This document shows, piece after piece, positions 9,807 through 17,578 of a stretch of DNA of 64,000 nucleotides; positions within the stretch are counted from its first letter, which is position 1; each line of letters opens with the position of its first letter. The notes beneath the pieces were generated by a model. That model was not told where the DNA came from. It saw only the letters and a list, made by a program, of their open reading frames with translations, and searched no databases. This stretch comes from an uncultured Pelagibacteraceae bacterium. GTDB lineage: Bacteria > Pseudomonadota > Alphaproteobacteria > Pelagibacterales > Pelagibacteraceae. The stretch covers positions 124,001 to 188,000 of the forward strand of contig CACFAT010000001.1 in assembly GCA_902564385.1 (NCBI GenBank), given 5' to 3'. Position numbers and translations under genes: made by a program.

Positions 9807-11701
9807 TATTTTAAAATATTGCTATTTATTAAGTCTTCTTTTATCTCATCAAGGATTGCAGGATCATCAATCGTTGCCGGCATTTTATATTCTTCTTTAT
9901 CAGCAATTTTTCTAATTGTTCCTCTTAGAACTTTTCCAGATCTGGTTTTAGGTAATCTTTTAACAACAATTGCTATTTTAAAAGCTGCAACAGGTCCAAC
10001 TTTATCTCTAACCATTTGCACACACTCTTTTGAAATAGTCTCATTATCCTTAGTAACTCCTGCTTTTAGAGCAATTAAACCAATTGGTAATTGTCCTTTC
10101 AGCTGATCTTTTATTCCTATCACCGCACATTCAGCAACAGATTGATGTTCTGATAAAACCTCTTCTATTGCACCAGTTGAAAGTCTATGACCTGCAACAT
10201 TTATTATGTCATCTGTTCTAGACATAATCCAAATGTAACCATCATCATCAATATGTCCCGCATCATAAGTTTGATAGTACCCATTATAATTTGACATATA
10301 ATTTTCTTTGTATCTTTCTTCGGCATTCCATAAAGTTGGGAACGTACCTGGTGGCAATGGAAGTTTAACAACAATATCACCCATCTCATTTGGTTTTGCT
10401 ATAGTTTGATCTGGTTTAATTATTTTTACATCATAACCTGGAACCGCTTTACAAGCAGATCCATATTTTGTTTCTTGCATTTCAATTCCAGTACAGTTTG
10501 AACTTATCGCCCAACTAGTTTCAGTTTGCCACCAATGATCAATTACAGGAACCTTTAGTAAATTTTCAGCCCATTTAATCGTATCTGGATCCGCTCTTTC
10601 ACCTGCTAAAAATAGTGATTCAAATGAACTTAAATCATATTTAGAAAAAAACTTACCCTCTGGATCTTCTTTTTTTATTGCTCTAAATGCTGTTGGAGCT
10701 GTGAATAAAGATTTGATTTTGTATTCTGATATTATTCTCCAAAATACTCCAGCATCTGGAGTACCCACAGGTTTACCTTCAAATAAAAGAGTTGCGCAAC
10801 CTTTGAATAATGGAGCATAAATAATATAGGAATGTCCAACTATCCATCCAATATCACTTGCTGACCACCATACATCATCTTGATCAATGTTATAAATATT
10901 TTTCATTGTCCATTTAAGAGCAACAATATGACCACCAATATCTCTAACTATTCCTTTCGGAATACCTGTGGTCCCTGAAGTATAAAGGATATAAGCATAA
11001 TCATTAGCACCCATCTCAACACAATCTTTATCATTAGCTCCAGATAGTGCTTCATCCCAACTTATTTCTAATGGCTTATTTAATTTTACCTCATGATCTT
11101 TTCTCTGAAATAGTATTACCTTTTTAACTTCGTGTTTAGCTAATTTTAAAGCTCCATCTACAAGTGGTCTATACTCAACTGTTCTTCCAGGTTCAAAACC
11201 ACATGATGCTGTGATTAAAATTTTAGCTTTACTATCGTCAATTCTGCTAGCTAATTCATTTGAAGCAAAACCACCGAATACAACAGAGTGAATTGCTCCA
11301 ATTCTTCCACATGCTAGCATTGCAACCACCGCTTCTGGTATCATTGGCATATAAATTATTACTCGATCTCCCTTTTTAACTCCTTGTTTATCGAGAGCTC
11401 CTGCAAATTTTGAAACTTTTTCTTTTAATTCTTTGAAAGTAAACTTTGATTTATTACCTGTAATTGGGCTATCATAGATTAAAGCAGTTTTGTCACCTCT
11501 CCCTTGATCAATATGAAGGTCTAAAGCGTTGTAGCATGTATTTGTTACACCATCTTCAAACCATTTATAGAAAGGAGGGTTGTCTTTTTTTAAAATCTTA
11601 GTTGGTTTTTTGAACCAAAACACATCTTCAGAGACTTTCCGCCAAAATTCCTCAGGATTTTTTAGAGAATCGTCGTAAATTTCTTTGTAATTTCTATTCA
11701 T
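9806..11701 (-). CDS. prpE: Propionyl-CoA synthetase (acyl-adenylate-forming)
   Basis: This 631-residue ANL-superfamily ligase activates a short carboxylate with ATP and CoA. The P-loop-like A3 motif is YTSGTTGIPKGIVRD near residue 260; the VRDxGGH extension is typical of PrpE rather than acetate-type Acs. Further motifs are WWQTETSW (A5), RTDDIINVAGHRLS (A7/A8 hinge) and the catalytic lysine in PKTRSGKVLR near the end. It could also use acetate. The gene lies upstream of the SMR transporter and divergent from proteorhodopsin. Confidence 0.88.
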   Translation of the reverse strand: MNRNYKEIYDDSLKNPEEFWRKVSEDVFWFKKPTKILKKDNPPFYKWFEDGVTNTCYNALDLHIDQGRGDKTALIYDSPITGNKSKFTFKELKEKVSKFAGALDKQGVKKGDRVIIYMPMIPEAVVAMLACGRIGAIHSVVFGGFASNELASRIDDSKAKILITASCGFEPGRTVEYRPLVDGALKLAKHEVKKVILFQRKDHEVKLNKPLEISWDEALSGANDKDCVEMGANDYAYILYTSGTTGIPKGIVRDIGGHIVALKWTMKNIYNIDQDDVWWSASDIGWIVGHSYIIYAPLFKGCATLLFEGKPVGTPDAGVFWRIISEYKIKSLFTAPTAFRAIKKEDPEGKFFSKYDLSSFESLFLAGERADPDTIKWAENLLKVPVIDHWWQTETSWAISSNCTGIEMQETKYGSACKAVPGYDVKIIKPDQTIAKPNEMGDIVVKLPLPPGTFPTLWNAEERYKENYMSNYNGYYQTYDAGHIDDDGYIWIMSRTDDIINVAGHRLSTGAIEEVLSEHQSVAECAVIGIKDQLKGQLPIGLIALKAGVTKDNETISKECVQMVRDKVGPVAAFKIAIVVKRLPKTRSGKVLRGTIRKIADKEEYKMPATIDDPAILDEIKEDLINSNILK

Positions 11702-11824
11702 TTTGATTTGCTATTTGGTCTCATTTTTCTATTGAATTTATGCAACAGGTTGTATTTAATTTTAAAAAGTCAGTAAAATCAACACTTATAACGCGGCAAA
11801 AAGTCTTCAACAAACTAATTTAAT

Positions 11825-11853
11825 TTGATATTAAGCCCATAACTTTGGATAAA
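11825..11853 (+). promoter_or_regulatory. Possible proteorhodopsin promoter
   Basis: TTGATA at 11825-11830 is separated by 17 bases from GATAAA at 11848-11853. This resembles a sigma70 -35/-10 pair (5/6 and 4/6 matches) upstream of the proteorhodopsin leader. The -10 candidate overlaps the leader hairpin, so only one of the two readings may be right. Start-site data would decide. Confidence 0.3.
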
Positions 11854-11887
11854 CCTTTGTGGTTTGTCCGTAGTTTAAATTTAAACT
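11847..11887 (+). repeat. Hairpin and 16-base palindrome in proteorhodopsin leader
   Basis: Two adjacent inverted repeats precede the proteorhodopsin gene. The first is a 9-base stem (GGATAAACC / GGTTTGTCC, one G-T wobble) with a 5-base loop at 11847-11869. The second is the perfect palindrome AGTTTAAATTTAAACT at 11872-11887. A strong Shine-Dalgarno (GAGGGAG) follows before the ATG. They could be an operator or a leader RNA structure; the sequence alone does not decide which. Confidence 0.5.
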
Positions 11888-11915
11888 AAAAAAAACTAAC
11901 GAGAGGGAGTTTTTT

Positions 11916-12686
11916 ATGAAAAAACTTAAAATGTTTGCATTAGCAGCAGTGGCTCTATTTGGTCTTACTGGTGCAGCAAACGCAGCAACTGCTATGTTAG
12001 CTTCTGACGACTTTGTTGGGATTTCCTTTTGGGTAATCGCAATGGGTATGGCGGCAGCTACAGTATTCTTCTTCATGGAAAGAAATACTGTTGCAGCAGG
12101 CTGGAAAACTTCAGTAACAGTAGCTGGTCTTGTAACTGGTGTTGCATTCATTCACTACATGTACATGAGAGATGTATGGGTAATGACTGGAGATTCTCCA
12201 ACAGTATATAGATATATTGATTGGTTAATCACTGTACCATTACAGATGATCGAGTTTTACTTAATTCTAGCAGCAGTTAAGAAAATCCCAGGAGCAATCT
12301 TCTGGAGATTATTAATTGGTTCGCTTGTGATGTTAATTGGTGGATACTTAGGAGAAGCAGGTTACATCAATGCTATGCTTGGTTTCATAGTCGGTATGGC
12401 TGGATGGATCTACATCTTATATGAAGTATTCTCTGGAGAAGCTGGAAAAATTGCAGCTAAAACTGGAAACAAGCCATTAGCAACTGCATGGGGTGCTATG
12501 AGAATGATCGTAACAATCGGTTGGGCTATTTACCCATTAGGTTACATTTTTGGTTACCTAGTAGGTGGAGTAGACGCTAACTCATTGAACGTGATTTACA
12601 ACTTAGCAGACTTCATCAACAAAATTGCTTTTGGTCTAGTAATCTGGTCAGCAGCAGTTTCACAAGGTGGAGCACGAGCTAGATAA
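11916..12686 (+). CDS. Proteorhodopsin, Gln-type (predicted blue-absorbing) light-driven proton pump
   Basis: This 256-residue retinal protein has an N-terminal signal peptide (cleavage predicted after ANA, residue ~23) and seven transmembrane helices. Key residues by alignment to the reference proteorhodopsin: His80 (= H75), proton acceptor Asp102 (= D97) in RYIDW, proton donor Glu113 (= E108) in QMIEFY, and the retinal Schiff-base Lys236 (= K231) in DFINKIAFG. The colour-tuning position 105 corresponds to Gln110 (codon 12243-12245), which predicts blue absorption as in open-ocean variants. It pumps protons out of the cell. A strong GAGGGAG ribosome site and a good terminator suggest high, monocistronic expression. 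Retinal-synthesis genes are not in this window. Confidence 0.98.
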   Translation: MKKLKMFALAAVALFGLTGAANAATAMLASDDFVGISFWVIAMGMAAATVFFFMERNTVAAGWKTSVTVAGLVTGVAFIHYMYMRDVWVMTGDSPTVYRYIDWLITVPLQMIEFYLILAAVKKIPGAIFWRLLIGSLVMLIGGYLGEAGYINAMLGFIVGMAGWIYILYEVFSGEAGKIAAKTGNKPLATAWGAMRMIVTIGWAIYPLGYIFGYLVGGVDANSLNVIYNLADFINKIAFGLVIWSAAVSQGGARAR

Positions 12687-12701
12687 TTAGCTTTTAATAT
12701 T

Positions 12702-12743
12702 AAAAAAAGGCGGGTATGCTAAAACATACCTGCCTTTTTTTTT
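12702..12743 (+). terminator. Rho-independent terminator after proteorhodopsin
   Basis: An 11-base stem (AGGCGGGTATG / CATACCTGCCT, one G-U wobble) with a CTAAAA loop is flanked by an A-tract and followed by a run of eight or more T. It starts about 15 bases after the proteorhodopsin stop and separates that gene from the ferredoxin gene. Confidence 0.93.
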
Positions 12744-12774
12744 GGTCCAAAAAATAAAAATGCTAAATTTCAAA

Positions 12775-12795
12775 AATTTGCCGCAGTCGCAAATT
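12775..12795. repeat. Inverted repeat upstream of ferredoxin gene
   Basis: A perfect 7-base inverted repeat, AATTTGC / GCAAATT, is separated by seven bases and ends about 25 bases before the ferredoxin ATG. It could be an operator or a chance pairing in AT-rich DNA. Confidence 0.3.
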
Positions 12796-12820
12796 AGTTT
12801 ATAAGAATTATTTATTAAAT

Positions 12821-13144
12821 ATGGCAAAAATCAAATATATAGAATTTAATGGTACAGAACACGAGGCGGATGTTGCAAACGGTCTTAGTGTAATGGAAGG
12901 GGCTATACAAAATGATATCCCAGGCATAGATGCGGATTGTGGAGGTGGAATGTCGTGTGCAACTTGTCATGTATACATTAAAGATGATGAATGGTTTAAA
13001 AAACTCCCAGAAAAAGAAATGGGCGAAGATGATATGTTAGATCAAGCCTTTGAACCTAAATCTAACAGCAGATTAAGTTGTCAATTAATCGTTTCAGAAG
13101 ATTTAAATGGCTTAACTGTACATATGCCGGAGAAACAAGTTTAA
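12821..13144 (+). CDS. fdx: 2Fe-2S ferredoxin, adrenodoxin-type
   Basis: The 107-residue electron carrier has the vertebrate/Isc-type 2Fe-2S ligand pattern: C-x5-C-x2-C in DCGGGMSCATCHVYI (residues ~46-60) and the fourth Cys in SRLSCQLIVSEDL near residue 87. It ends in the family-typical GLTVHMPEKQ. Partners may be Fe-S assembly or P450/oxygenase systems. The immediately following, overlapping gene encodes a ferredoxin-NADP reductase, which is a likely physiological reductant. It is preceded by its own intergenic region after the proteorhodopsin terminator. Confidence 0.94.
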   Translation: MAKIKYIEFNGTEHEADVANGLSVMEGAIQNDIPGIDADCGGGMSCATCHVYIKDDEWFKKLPEKEMGEDDMLDQAFEPKSNSRLSCQLIVSEDLNGLTVHMPEKQV

Positions 13145-14160
13145 TGATTAAAACCGATGTAGTAATTATTGGAGCAGGACCCACAGGCTTATTCTGTGCA
13201 CACCAATTAGGGATCATCGGATTAAAATGTGAAATTGTAGACAATCTAGATAAAATTGGAGGACAATGTATCGAACTTTACCCTGATAAACCAATTTATG
13301 ATATTCCTGCAGTTCCGAAATGTACAGGAGAAGAACTTACAAATAATTTAATTGAACAAATAAAACCTTTTAATTTTAACTTTCATTTAAGTGATAGAGT
13401 CCAAGAATTAAAAAATGAAAACAATAAATGGTTAGTTAAAACATTAAATGGTAAAGAATTTGAAACACCTAATATTGTCATAGCAGGTGGAGTAGGTTCT
13501 TTTGAACCAAGAAAATTCCCAACTAAAAGTGCTGAAAAATATGACGGAAAATCAGTTTTATATTCAATAAAAGACAAAACTATTTTTAAAGATAAATCAG
13601 TAGTTATTTTTGGAGGTGGAGATAGTGCTCTTGATTGGGCTATAGAATTATCTAATTCATCTAAAGTAACTCTTGTTCATAGAAGAGATGAGTTCAGAGG
13701 TGCACCTGTAAGTGTTCAAAAAATAAAAGAATTAAGTGATAATAAAACTATTGATTTAATTACCAAATATTCAATTAAAGACATCAAAGGAAATGGCTCA
13801 TTAGAGAGTGTAGAAATAAAAAGTGAGACAGGCGAAAGTAAAGTTATAAAAGCTGATTACGTATTAGGTTTTTTTGGCTTAATAATGCAATTAGGACCAA
13901 TTACTGAGTGGGGTTTAAATTTAGATAAAAAAACAATTCCAGTAAATACTGAGAATTTTGAAACAAATAAAAAAGGGATATTTGCAATTGGGGATATCTG
14001 TACTTATCCAGGCAAATTAAAATTAATACTTTCAGGTTTTCATGAAGGAGCTTTAGCTGCAAGAGGCTGCTTTAAATATGCAAGACCTGATGAAAAATAT
14101 AGATTTGAATTTACAACCGCATCCAGCACTATCAAAGATAGATTAGGTGTTAAAGAATGA
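13144..14160 (+). CDS. Ferredoxin-NADP reductase, thioredoxin-reductase-like type
   Basis: The ATG at 13144 overlaps the ferredoxin stop (TAATG); a longer in-frame start at 13078 would lie inside the ferredoxin gene and is rejected. The 338-residue flavoprotein has an FAD-binding GxGxxG (VIIGAGPTG) at the N-terminus, a second dinucleotide motif IFGGGDSALDWA near residue 160, and a C-terminal IFAIGDICTYPGK. The redox CxxC of true thioredoxin reductases is absent, which matches YumC/type-2 ferredoxin-NADP reductases. It should pass electrons between NADPH and the upstream ferredoxin. It is often labelled trxB in automatic annotation. Confidence 0.88.
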   Translation: MIKTDVVIIGAGPTGLFCAHQLGIIGLKCEIVDNLDKIGGQCIELYPDKPIYDIPAVPKCTGEELTNNLIEQIKPFNFNFHLSDRVQELKNENNKWLVKTLNGKEFETPNIVIAGGVGSFEPRKFPTKSAEKYDGKSVLYSIKDKTIFKDKSVVIFGGGDSALDWAIELSNSSKVTLVHRRDEFRGAPVSVQKIKELSDNKTIDLITKYSIKDIKGNGSLESVEIKSETGESKVIKADYVLGFFGLIMQLGPITEWGLNLDKKTIPVNTENFETNKKGIFAIGDICTYPGKLKLILSGFHEGALAARGCFKYARPDEKYRFEFTTASSTIKDRLGVKE

Positions 14161-14780
14161 TTGAACTCTTTACTGCTGATACTCCTAATGGTTGGAAAAT
14201 TAGCATAATGCTCGAGGAAATTGATTTTAAATACAAACTTACAAAGGTAAATTTGAGTGGAGATCAATTTAAACCAGAATTTAAAAAAATAAGTCCCTTT
14301 AATAAAATTCCTGTAATTATAGATCATGAGAATAATAAGACTGTATTCGAGTCTGGAGTTATACTTATGTATTTAGGTGAGAAAAGTAATAAACTCTATC
14401 CTGAAGCAGTTAGGCTAGAGATAAATCAATGGTTGATGGCTCAAATGGCTATTGTTGGTCCAATGATAGGTCAACATCATCAGTTTCATTATTACCACCA
14501 AGGAAAAAGCGAGTGGGGTGAAGAAAGATACTTTAAAATCACGAGAAAGATTTACGAAGATCTTGAGGCTAGATTGGCTCAAAGTAAGTTTTTAGCAAAT
14601 GATAAATACTCTATTGCTGATATTGCTACATGGTCTTGGATTGCAAGACATAAAAGACATGATATAGGATTAAATAATTTTAAAAATCTATCAAGGTGGT
14701 TTGTTGAAATTGCTGAACGTCCAGCTGTAGTAAAAGGGTTTAAAGCACTAAATAAAGATGCTGAAATAGATTTTCCTTAA
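14157..14780 (+). CDS. Glutathione S-transferase (YfcG/YghU-like)
   Basis: This 207-residue GST-fold protein has an N-terminal thioredoxin-like domain (IELFTADTPNGWKISIMLEE, with NKIPVIID carrying the cis-Pro and FESGVILMYLGE for glutathione binding) followed by an all-helical C-terminal domain. The TPNGWK-type active site resembles YfcG/Ure2-like disulfide-bond oxidoreductases. The ATG overlaps the reductase stop by 4 bases, so ferredoxin, reductase and GST form one operon. Its 3' end overlaps the convergent DksA-like gene by 4 bases. Likely role: glutathione-dependent redox or detoxification. Confidence 0.87.
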   Translation: MIELFTADTPNGWKISIMLEEIDFKYKLTKVNLSGDQFKPEFKKISPFNKIPVIIDHENNKTVFESGVILMYLGEKSNKLYPEAVRLEINQWLMAQMAIVGPMIGQHHQFHYYHQGKSEWGEERYFKITRKIYEDLEARLAQSKFLANDKYSIADIATWSWIARHKRHDIGLNNFKNLSRWFVEIAERPAVVKGFKALNKDAEIDFP

Positions 14781-15193
14781 TCGTCAGCGTAAACTTTTTC
14801 GTCTTTTTCGTGTTTTTCTTGAGCTGCAATGCAAAGAGTTGCAACTGGTCTTGCCATTAATCTTTTTAAACCGATAGGCTCACCAGTTTCTTCGCAAAAA
14901 CCGTAAGTTCCATCCTGAATTTTCTTTAATGCACCATCTATTTTAGAAATTAATTTGATTTGTCTATTAATAGCTCTCATCTCTACATTCTTTTCAGTGT
15001 ATGAACTTGCTTGATCAACTATGTCAGCCGATGCACTATTGTCATCCATGGACGCTTGAAAAATTGCCTCGTTATTAGATCTCTTTAAATCTTTTTTCCA
15101 CTCCATTAATTTCATCTTAAAAAACGCTAAATGTTTAGCGCACATATATTTCTCTTTTTCTTTTGGAGTATAAGTTTTTGAAATTCTTACCAT
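14777..15193 (-). CDS. dksA: DksA/TraR-family transcription regulator
   Basis: The 138-residue DksA-like protein has an N-terminal helical/coiled-coil region with the acidic tip residues (ASMDDNSASADIVDQAS) that enter the RNA polymerase secondary channel. Its C-terminal zinc-finger-like region reads YGFCEETGEPIGLKRL ... ATLCIAAQEKHE. Only two of the four classical zinc cysteines are present (C-x2-T and C-x2-A), as in other low-Cys DksA forms. Family proteins act with ppGpp in the stringent response. It is divergent from the glycosyltransferase gene across about 70 bases containing a palindrome. Confidence 0.88.
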   Translation of the reverse strand: MVRISKTYTPKEKEKYMCAKHLAFFKMKLMEWKKDLKRSNNEAIFQASMDDNSASADIVDQASSYTEKNVEMRAINRQIKLISKIDGALKKIQDGTYGFCEETGEPIGLKRLMARPVATLCIAAQEKHEKDEKVYADD

Positions 15194-15213
15194 ACTTAGC
15201 TATTTTGAGTTGG

Positions 15214-15225
15214 TGAATATATTCA
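15214..15225. promoter_or_regulatory. Palindrome between dksA and glycosyltransferase
   Basis: The perfect 12-base palindrome TGAATATATTCA lies 21 bases upstream of the dksA-like start and upstream of the divergent glycosyltransferase. Its position suits a regulator site shared by both promoters. In AT-rich DNA it may be chance. Confidence 0.3.
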
Positions 15226-15266
15226 TGAATAAATGAGTGTCAAGAACGGTTTATTCATATAGATTG

Positions 15267-16592
15267 ATGAAAATGGCTTCAAACAAAAGAAATATAAATA
15301 ATATTTTTTATATTTTTGTAACGACTCACTTAATTCTATGGACAGTTGTTCCGACTATCAGTAACTCAAATTTACCTTTAGATACGATTGAAGCTTTGGC
15401 TTGGGGTAGTAATTTAGATTGGGGATTTAATAAACATCCACCACTAAGCGCATTTTTTCCAGAAGTTTTTTTTCAAATATTTGGACCACAAGATTGGGCT
15501 TATTATTTTTTGAGCCAAATTTTTGTAGTGGTGTCTTTTTTCATTATTTTTAAACTATCGCAGGAAATTCTTAATAATGGTAATTTGAGTTTGTTATCAG
15601 TTTTTCTTATTGAAGGGATATACTTCTACAATTTTACAACTCCAGAATTTAATGTAAATGTTTGCCAATTACCTTTTTGGTGTTTAACGGTTTATTATAC
15701 ATGGAAAATATATAATAGTAAAAAAGTTCAGCTCTATGATTGTATCTTGTTAGGAGCTGCCGCAGCGTTTGGAATTTTATCTAAATATCTTTTTATTTAT
15801 TTGTTAGTCGCAATAGATTTATTGTTTGTATATTTAATATTTTTTAAAAAATCCAAAAAATTTGATTTCAAATATTTAGTTTCCTTAGAAGTATTTTTTG
15901 TAATTTTAATTCCACATATAATTTGGTTATTCAATAATGATTTTATTACTATTAAATATGGTTTTGCTCGTGCGGGTTTAGATGAAGGGCAAATAATAAA
16001 TCATCTTAAATATCCATTGATTTTCATATTAAAACAAATTGGTATTTTAATACCATTTTTAATTTTAGTCTGGTTACTAATGAAAAAAATTCCAAAAAAA
16101 ATAAATTTTAAAGATGAAAAACTTTTATTTTTAATATTTATTAATGCGGTCCCAATTGTCTTAGTATTTATAACAGCACTAATAACTGGATCAAAAATTA
16201 GAACTATGTGGATGACGCCTTTCTACCTATTCTTTGGAACTTTATTCATTTATCTTTTGAAAAATCAAATAAACATTAAGAAACTAAATTCTTTTTTAAT
16301 AGGATTTATATTTTTATTTTTATTATCTCCAATTTTGTATGGTTATGTCTCCATTTCTAAGACTAACAAAAGGACTGATTATCCTGGAAGAGATATAGCT
16401 ATAAAAGTTCAAATGGTATGGCATGAACAACATGAGGAACCTATTAAATATGTGCTTGGTGATGAATGGGTAGCTGGAAATTTATCATATCACATTAATT
16501 CAAGGCCTATTTGGAAAGGTTTTGTTACAAAGGAAAAATTGAATTCATTTGAAAAATATATGTGTATTGATAAGATTTGTGTAGGGACTTAG
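15267..16592 (+). CDS. GT39/ArnT-like membrane glycosyltransferase
   Basis: The ~441-residue integral membrane protein has about 10 hydrophobic helices and a luminal-loop motif near the start: LPLDTIEALAWGSNLDWGFNKHPP, with an acidic residue and the W-G-x-x-x-x-W-G ... KHPP pattern of GT-C enzymes of the PMT/ArnT type. These transfer a sugar from a polyprenyl-phosphate donor in the periplasm. I chose the ATG at 15267; a GTG at 15237 and an ATG at 15273 are alternatives, none with a convincing Shine-Dalgarno. The downstream GT2 gene could make the lipid-linked donor. The acceptor is unknown. Confidence 0.75.
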   Translation: MKMASNKRNINNIFYIFVTTHLILWTVVPTISNSNLPLDTIEALAWGSNLDWGFNKHPPLSAFFPEVFFQIFGPQDWAYYFLSQIFVVVSFFIIFKLSQEILNNGNLSLLSVFLIEGIYFYNFTTPEFNVNVCQLPFWCLTVYYTWKIYNSKKVQLYDCILLGAAAAFGILSKYLFIYLLVAIDLLFVYLIFFKKSKKFDFKYLVSLEVFFVILIPHIIWLFNNDFITIKYGFARAGLDEGQIINHLKYPLIFILKQIGILIPFLILVWLLMKKIPKKINFKDEKLLFLIFINAVPIVLVFITALITGSKIRTMWMTPFYLFFGTLFIYLLKNQINIKKLNSFLIGFIFLFLLSPILYGYVSISKTNKRTDYPGRDIAIKVQMVWHEQHEEPIKYVLGDEWVAGNLSYHINSRPIWKGFVTKEKLNSFEKYMCIDKICVGT

Positions 16593-16594
16593 AT

Positions 16595-16699
16595 ATGAAA
16601 TTCAATAAAAACATACTATTCATCGTTTTTATTGTTGTGATAATTGAGTTGTCTGGACATGGGATTGTAGCTTCCTTATTGAGGTTGCTTGCAAGTTAA
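16595..16699 (+). CDS. 34-codon single-helix membrane peptide
   Basis: A short ORF fits exactly between two glycosyltransferase genes: its ATG starts 2 bases after the upstream stop, and its TAA ends 4 bases before the downstream ATG. The product begins MKFNKNILFIVFIVV, has one hydrophobic helix and a basic N-terminus, and ends LRLLAS. The tight spacing suggests it is translated as part of the operon. I recognise no family. It may be a small accessory subunit of the glycosyltransferases, or a remnant. Confidence 0.55.
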   Translation: MKFNKNILFIVFIVVIIELSGHGIVASLLRLLAS

Positions 16700-16703
16700 A
16701 TAA

Positions 16704-17573
16704 ATGAAAATTACTATTTTAACACCAGTTTACAATGACTGGAAATCAGCTTCAAAATTAATTGAAGAAATAAATAATATTGTAAAAGATTTAGATGCTG
16801 AATTTTCTCTTGTCATAGTTAATGACGCATCAACTGAGGAAAAACCAACTTCTATTTCCAATACAGAAAACCTATTATCTGTTGAAATCTTAAATATTAG
16901 AAATAATCAAGGACATGGAAGATGTATTGCAACAGGACTTAAACATATATTTCAAAATAAGGAATTTGATTATGTAATACCAATGGATTCCGATGGTGAA
17001 GATAGACCTGAAGAAATCAAAAGTTTTCTAGAATACATAAAATATGACAAAGGAAAACCAATTGTTGGAGAAAGAGTAAAAAGATCTGAAAATTTTATTT
17101 TTAAAATTTGTTATTATTTCCATAAAATAATCACTTATGTATTTACTGGTCATTCTATAAAATTTGGTAATTATACTTGTCTTCCAAAATCAACTGTTGA
17201 GAAATTAATTAACGATAAATCTACTTGGTGCAGCTTTTCAGGATCATTAGCTAAATTAGAAAAAGATAGATCTTCGTCTCCATCTATAAGAGGAACAAGA
17301 TATTTTGGTCCTTCTAAAATGAGTTTTAAAAATTTAATTAAGCATTCTTTAGCAATTATAGCTGTTTTTAAATCTACAGTTATTATTCGATCAATTTTAT
17401 TTTATGCCATTTATTTAATCTTAATAGCTGATTACATAAGCATTGTTACAGCTATTCCATTAGCTTTAGTCATCGCTTTTGGATTATCAGTTGTATTGAT
17501 TGGAAGAAGAGAAAATTTAGAAGAATTAAATAATTCTCTTAGCAATATTGAAAGTATTGATACGATAAAATAA
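16704..17573 (+). CDS. GT2 glycosyltransferase with C-terminal membrane helices (polyprenyl-phosphate type)
   Basis: The 289-residue protein has a GT-A family 2 catalytic domain: ITILTPVYNDWKS at the N-terminus, VIVNDAS, a G-H-G-R-C segment and the metal-binding D-x-D in PMDSDGEDRPEE near residue 95. A hydrophobic C-terminal region (about residues 225-265) suggests two membrane helices, as in DPM1/ArnC-like enzymes that charge polyprenyl phosphate with a sugar. Together with the GT39-like gene and the small peptide it probably forms a lipid-linked sugar transfer module for the cell surface. Sugar and acceptor cannot be read from sequence. Confidence 0.82.
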   Translation: MKITILTPVYNDWKSASKLIEEINNIVKDLDAEFSLVIVNDASTEEKPTSISNTENLLSVEILNIRNNQGHGRCIATGLKHIFQNKEFDYVIPMDSDGEDRPEEIKSFLEYIKYDKGKPIVGERVKRSENFIFKICYYFHKIITYVFTGHSIKFGNYTCLPKSTVEKLINDKSTWCSFSGSLAKLEKDRSSSPSIRGTRYFGPSKMSFKNLIKHSLAIIAVFKSTVIIRSILFYAIYLILIADYISIVTAIPLALVIAFGLSVVLIGRRENLEELNNSLSNIESIDTIK

Positions 17574-17578
17574 TTTTT

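Noticed and set aside
11831-12151. 106-residue minus-strand ORF over the proteorhodopsin start
   Set aside because: It lies antisense to a clear rhodopsin coding region and its leader. It has a low-complexity Ala/Thr composition that comes from the complementary strand.
13078-13143. Longer start for the ferredoxin reductase
   Set aside because: The extra 22 residues lie inside the ferredoxin gene in another frame and have no family match; ATG 13144 overlaps the ferredoxin stop.
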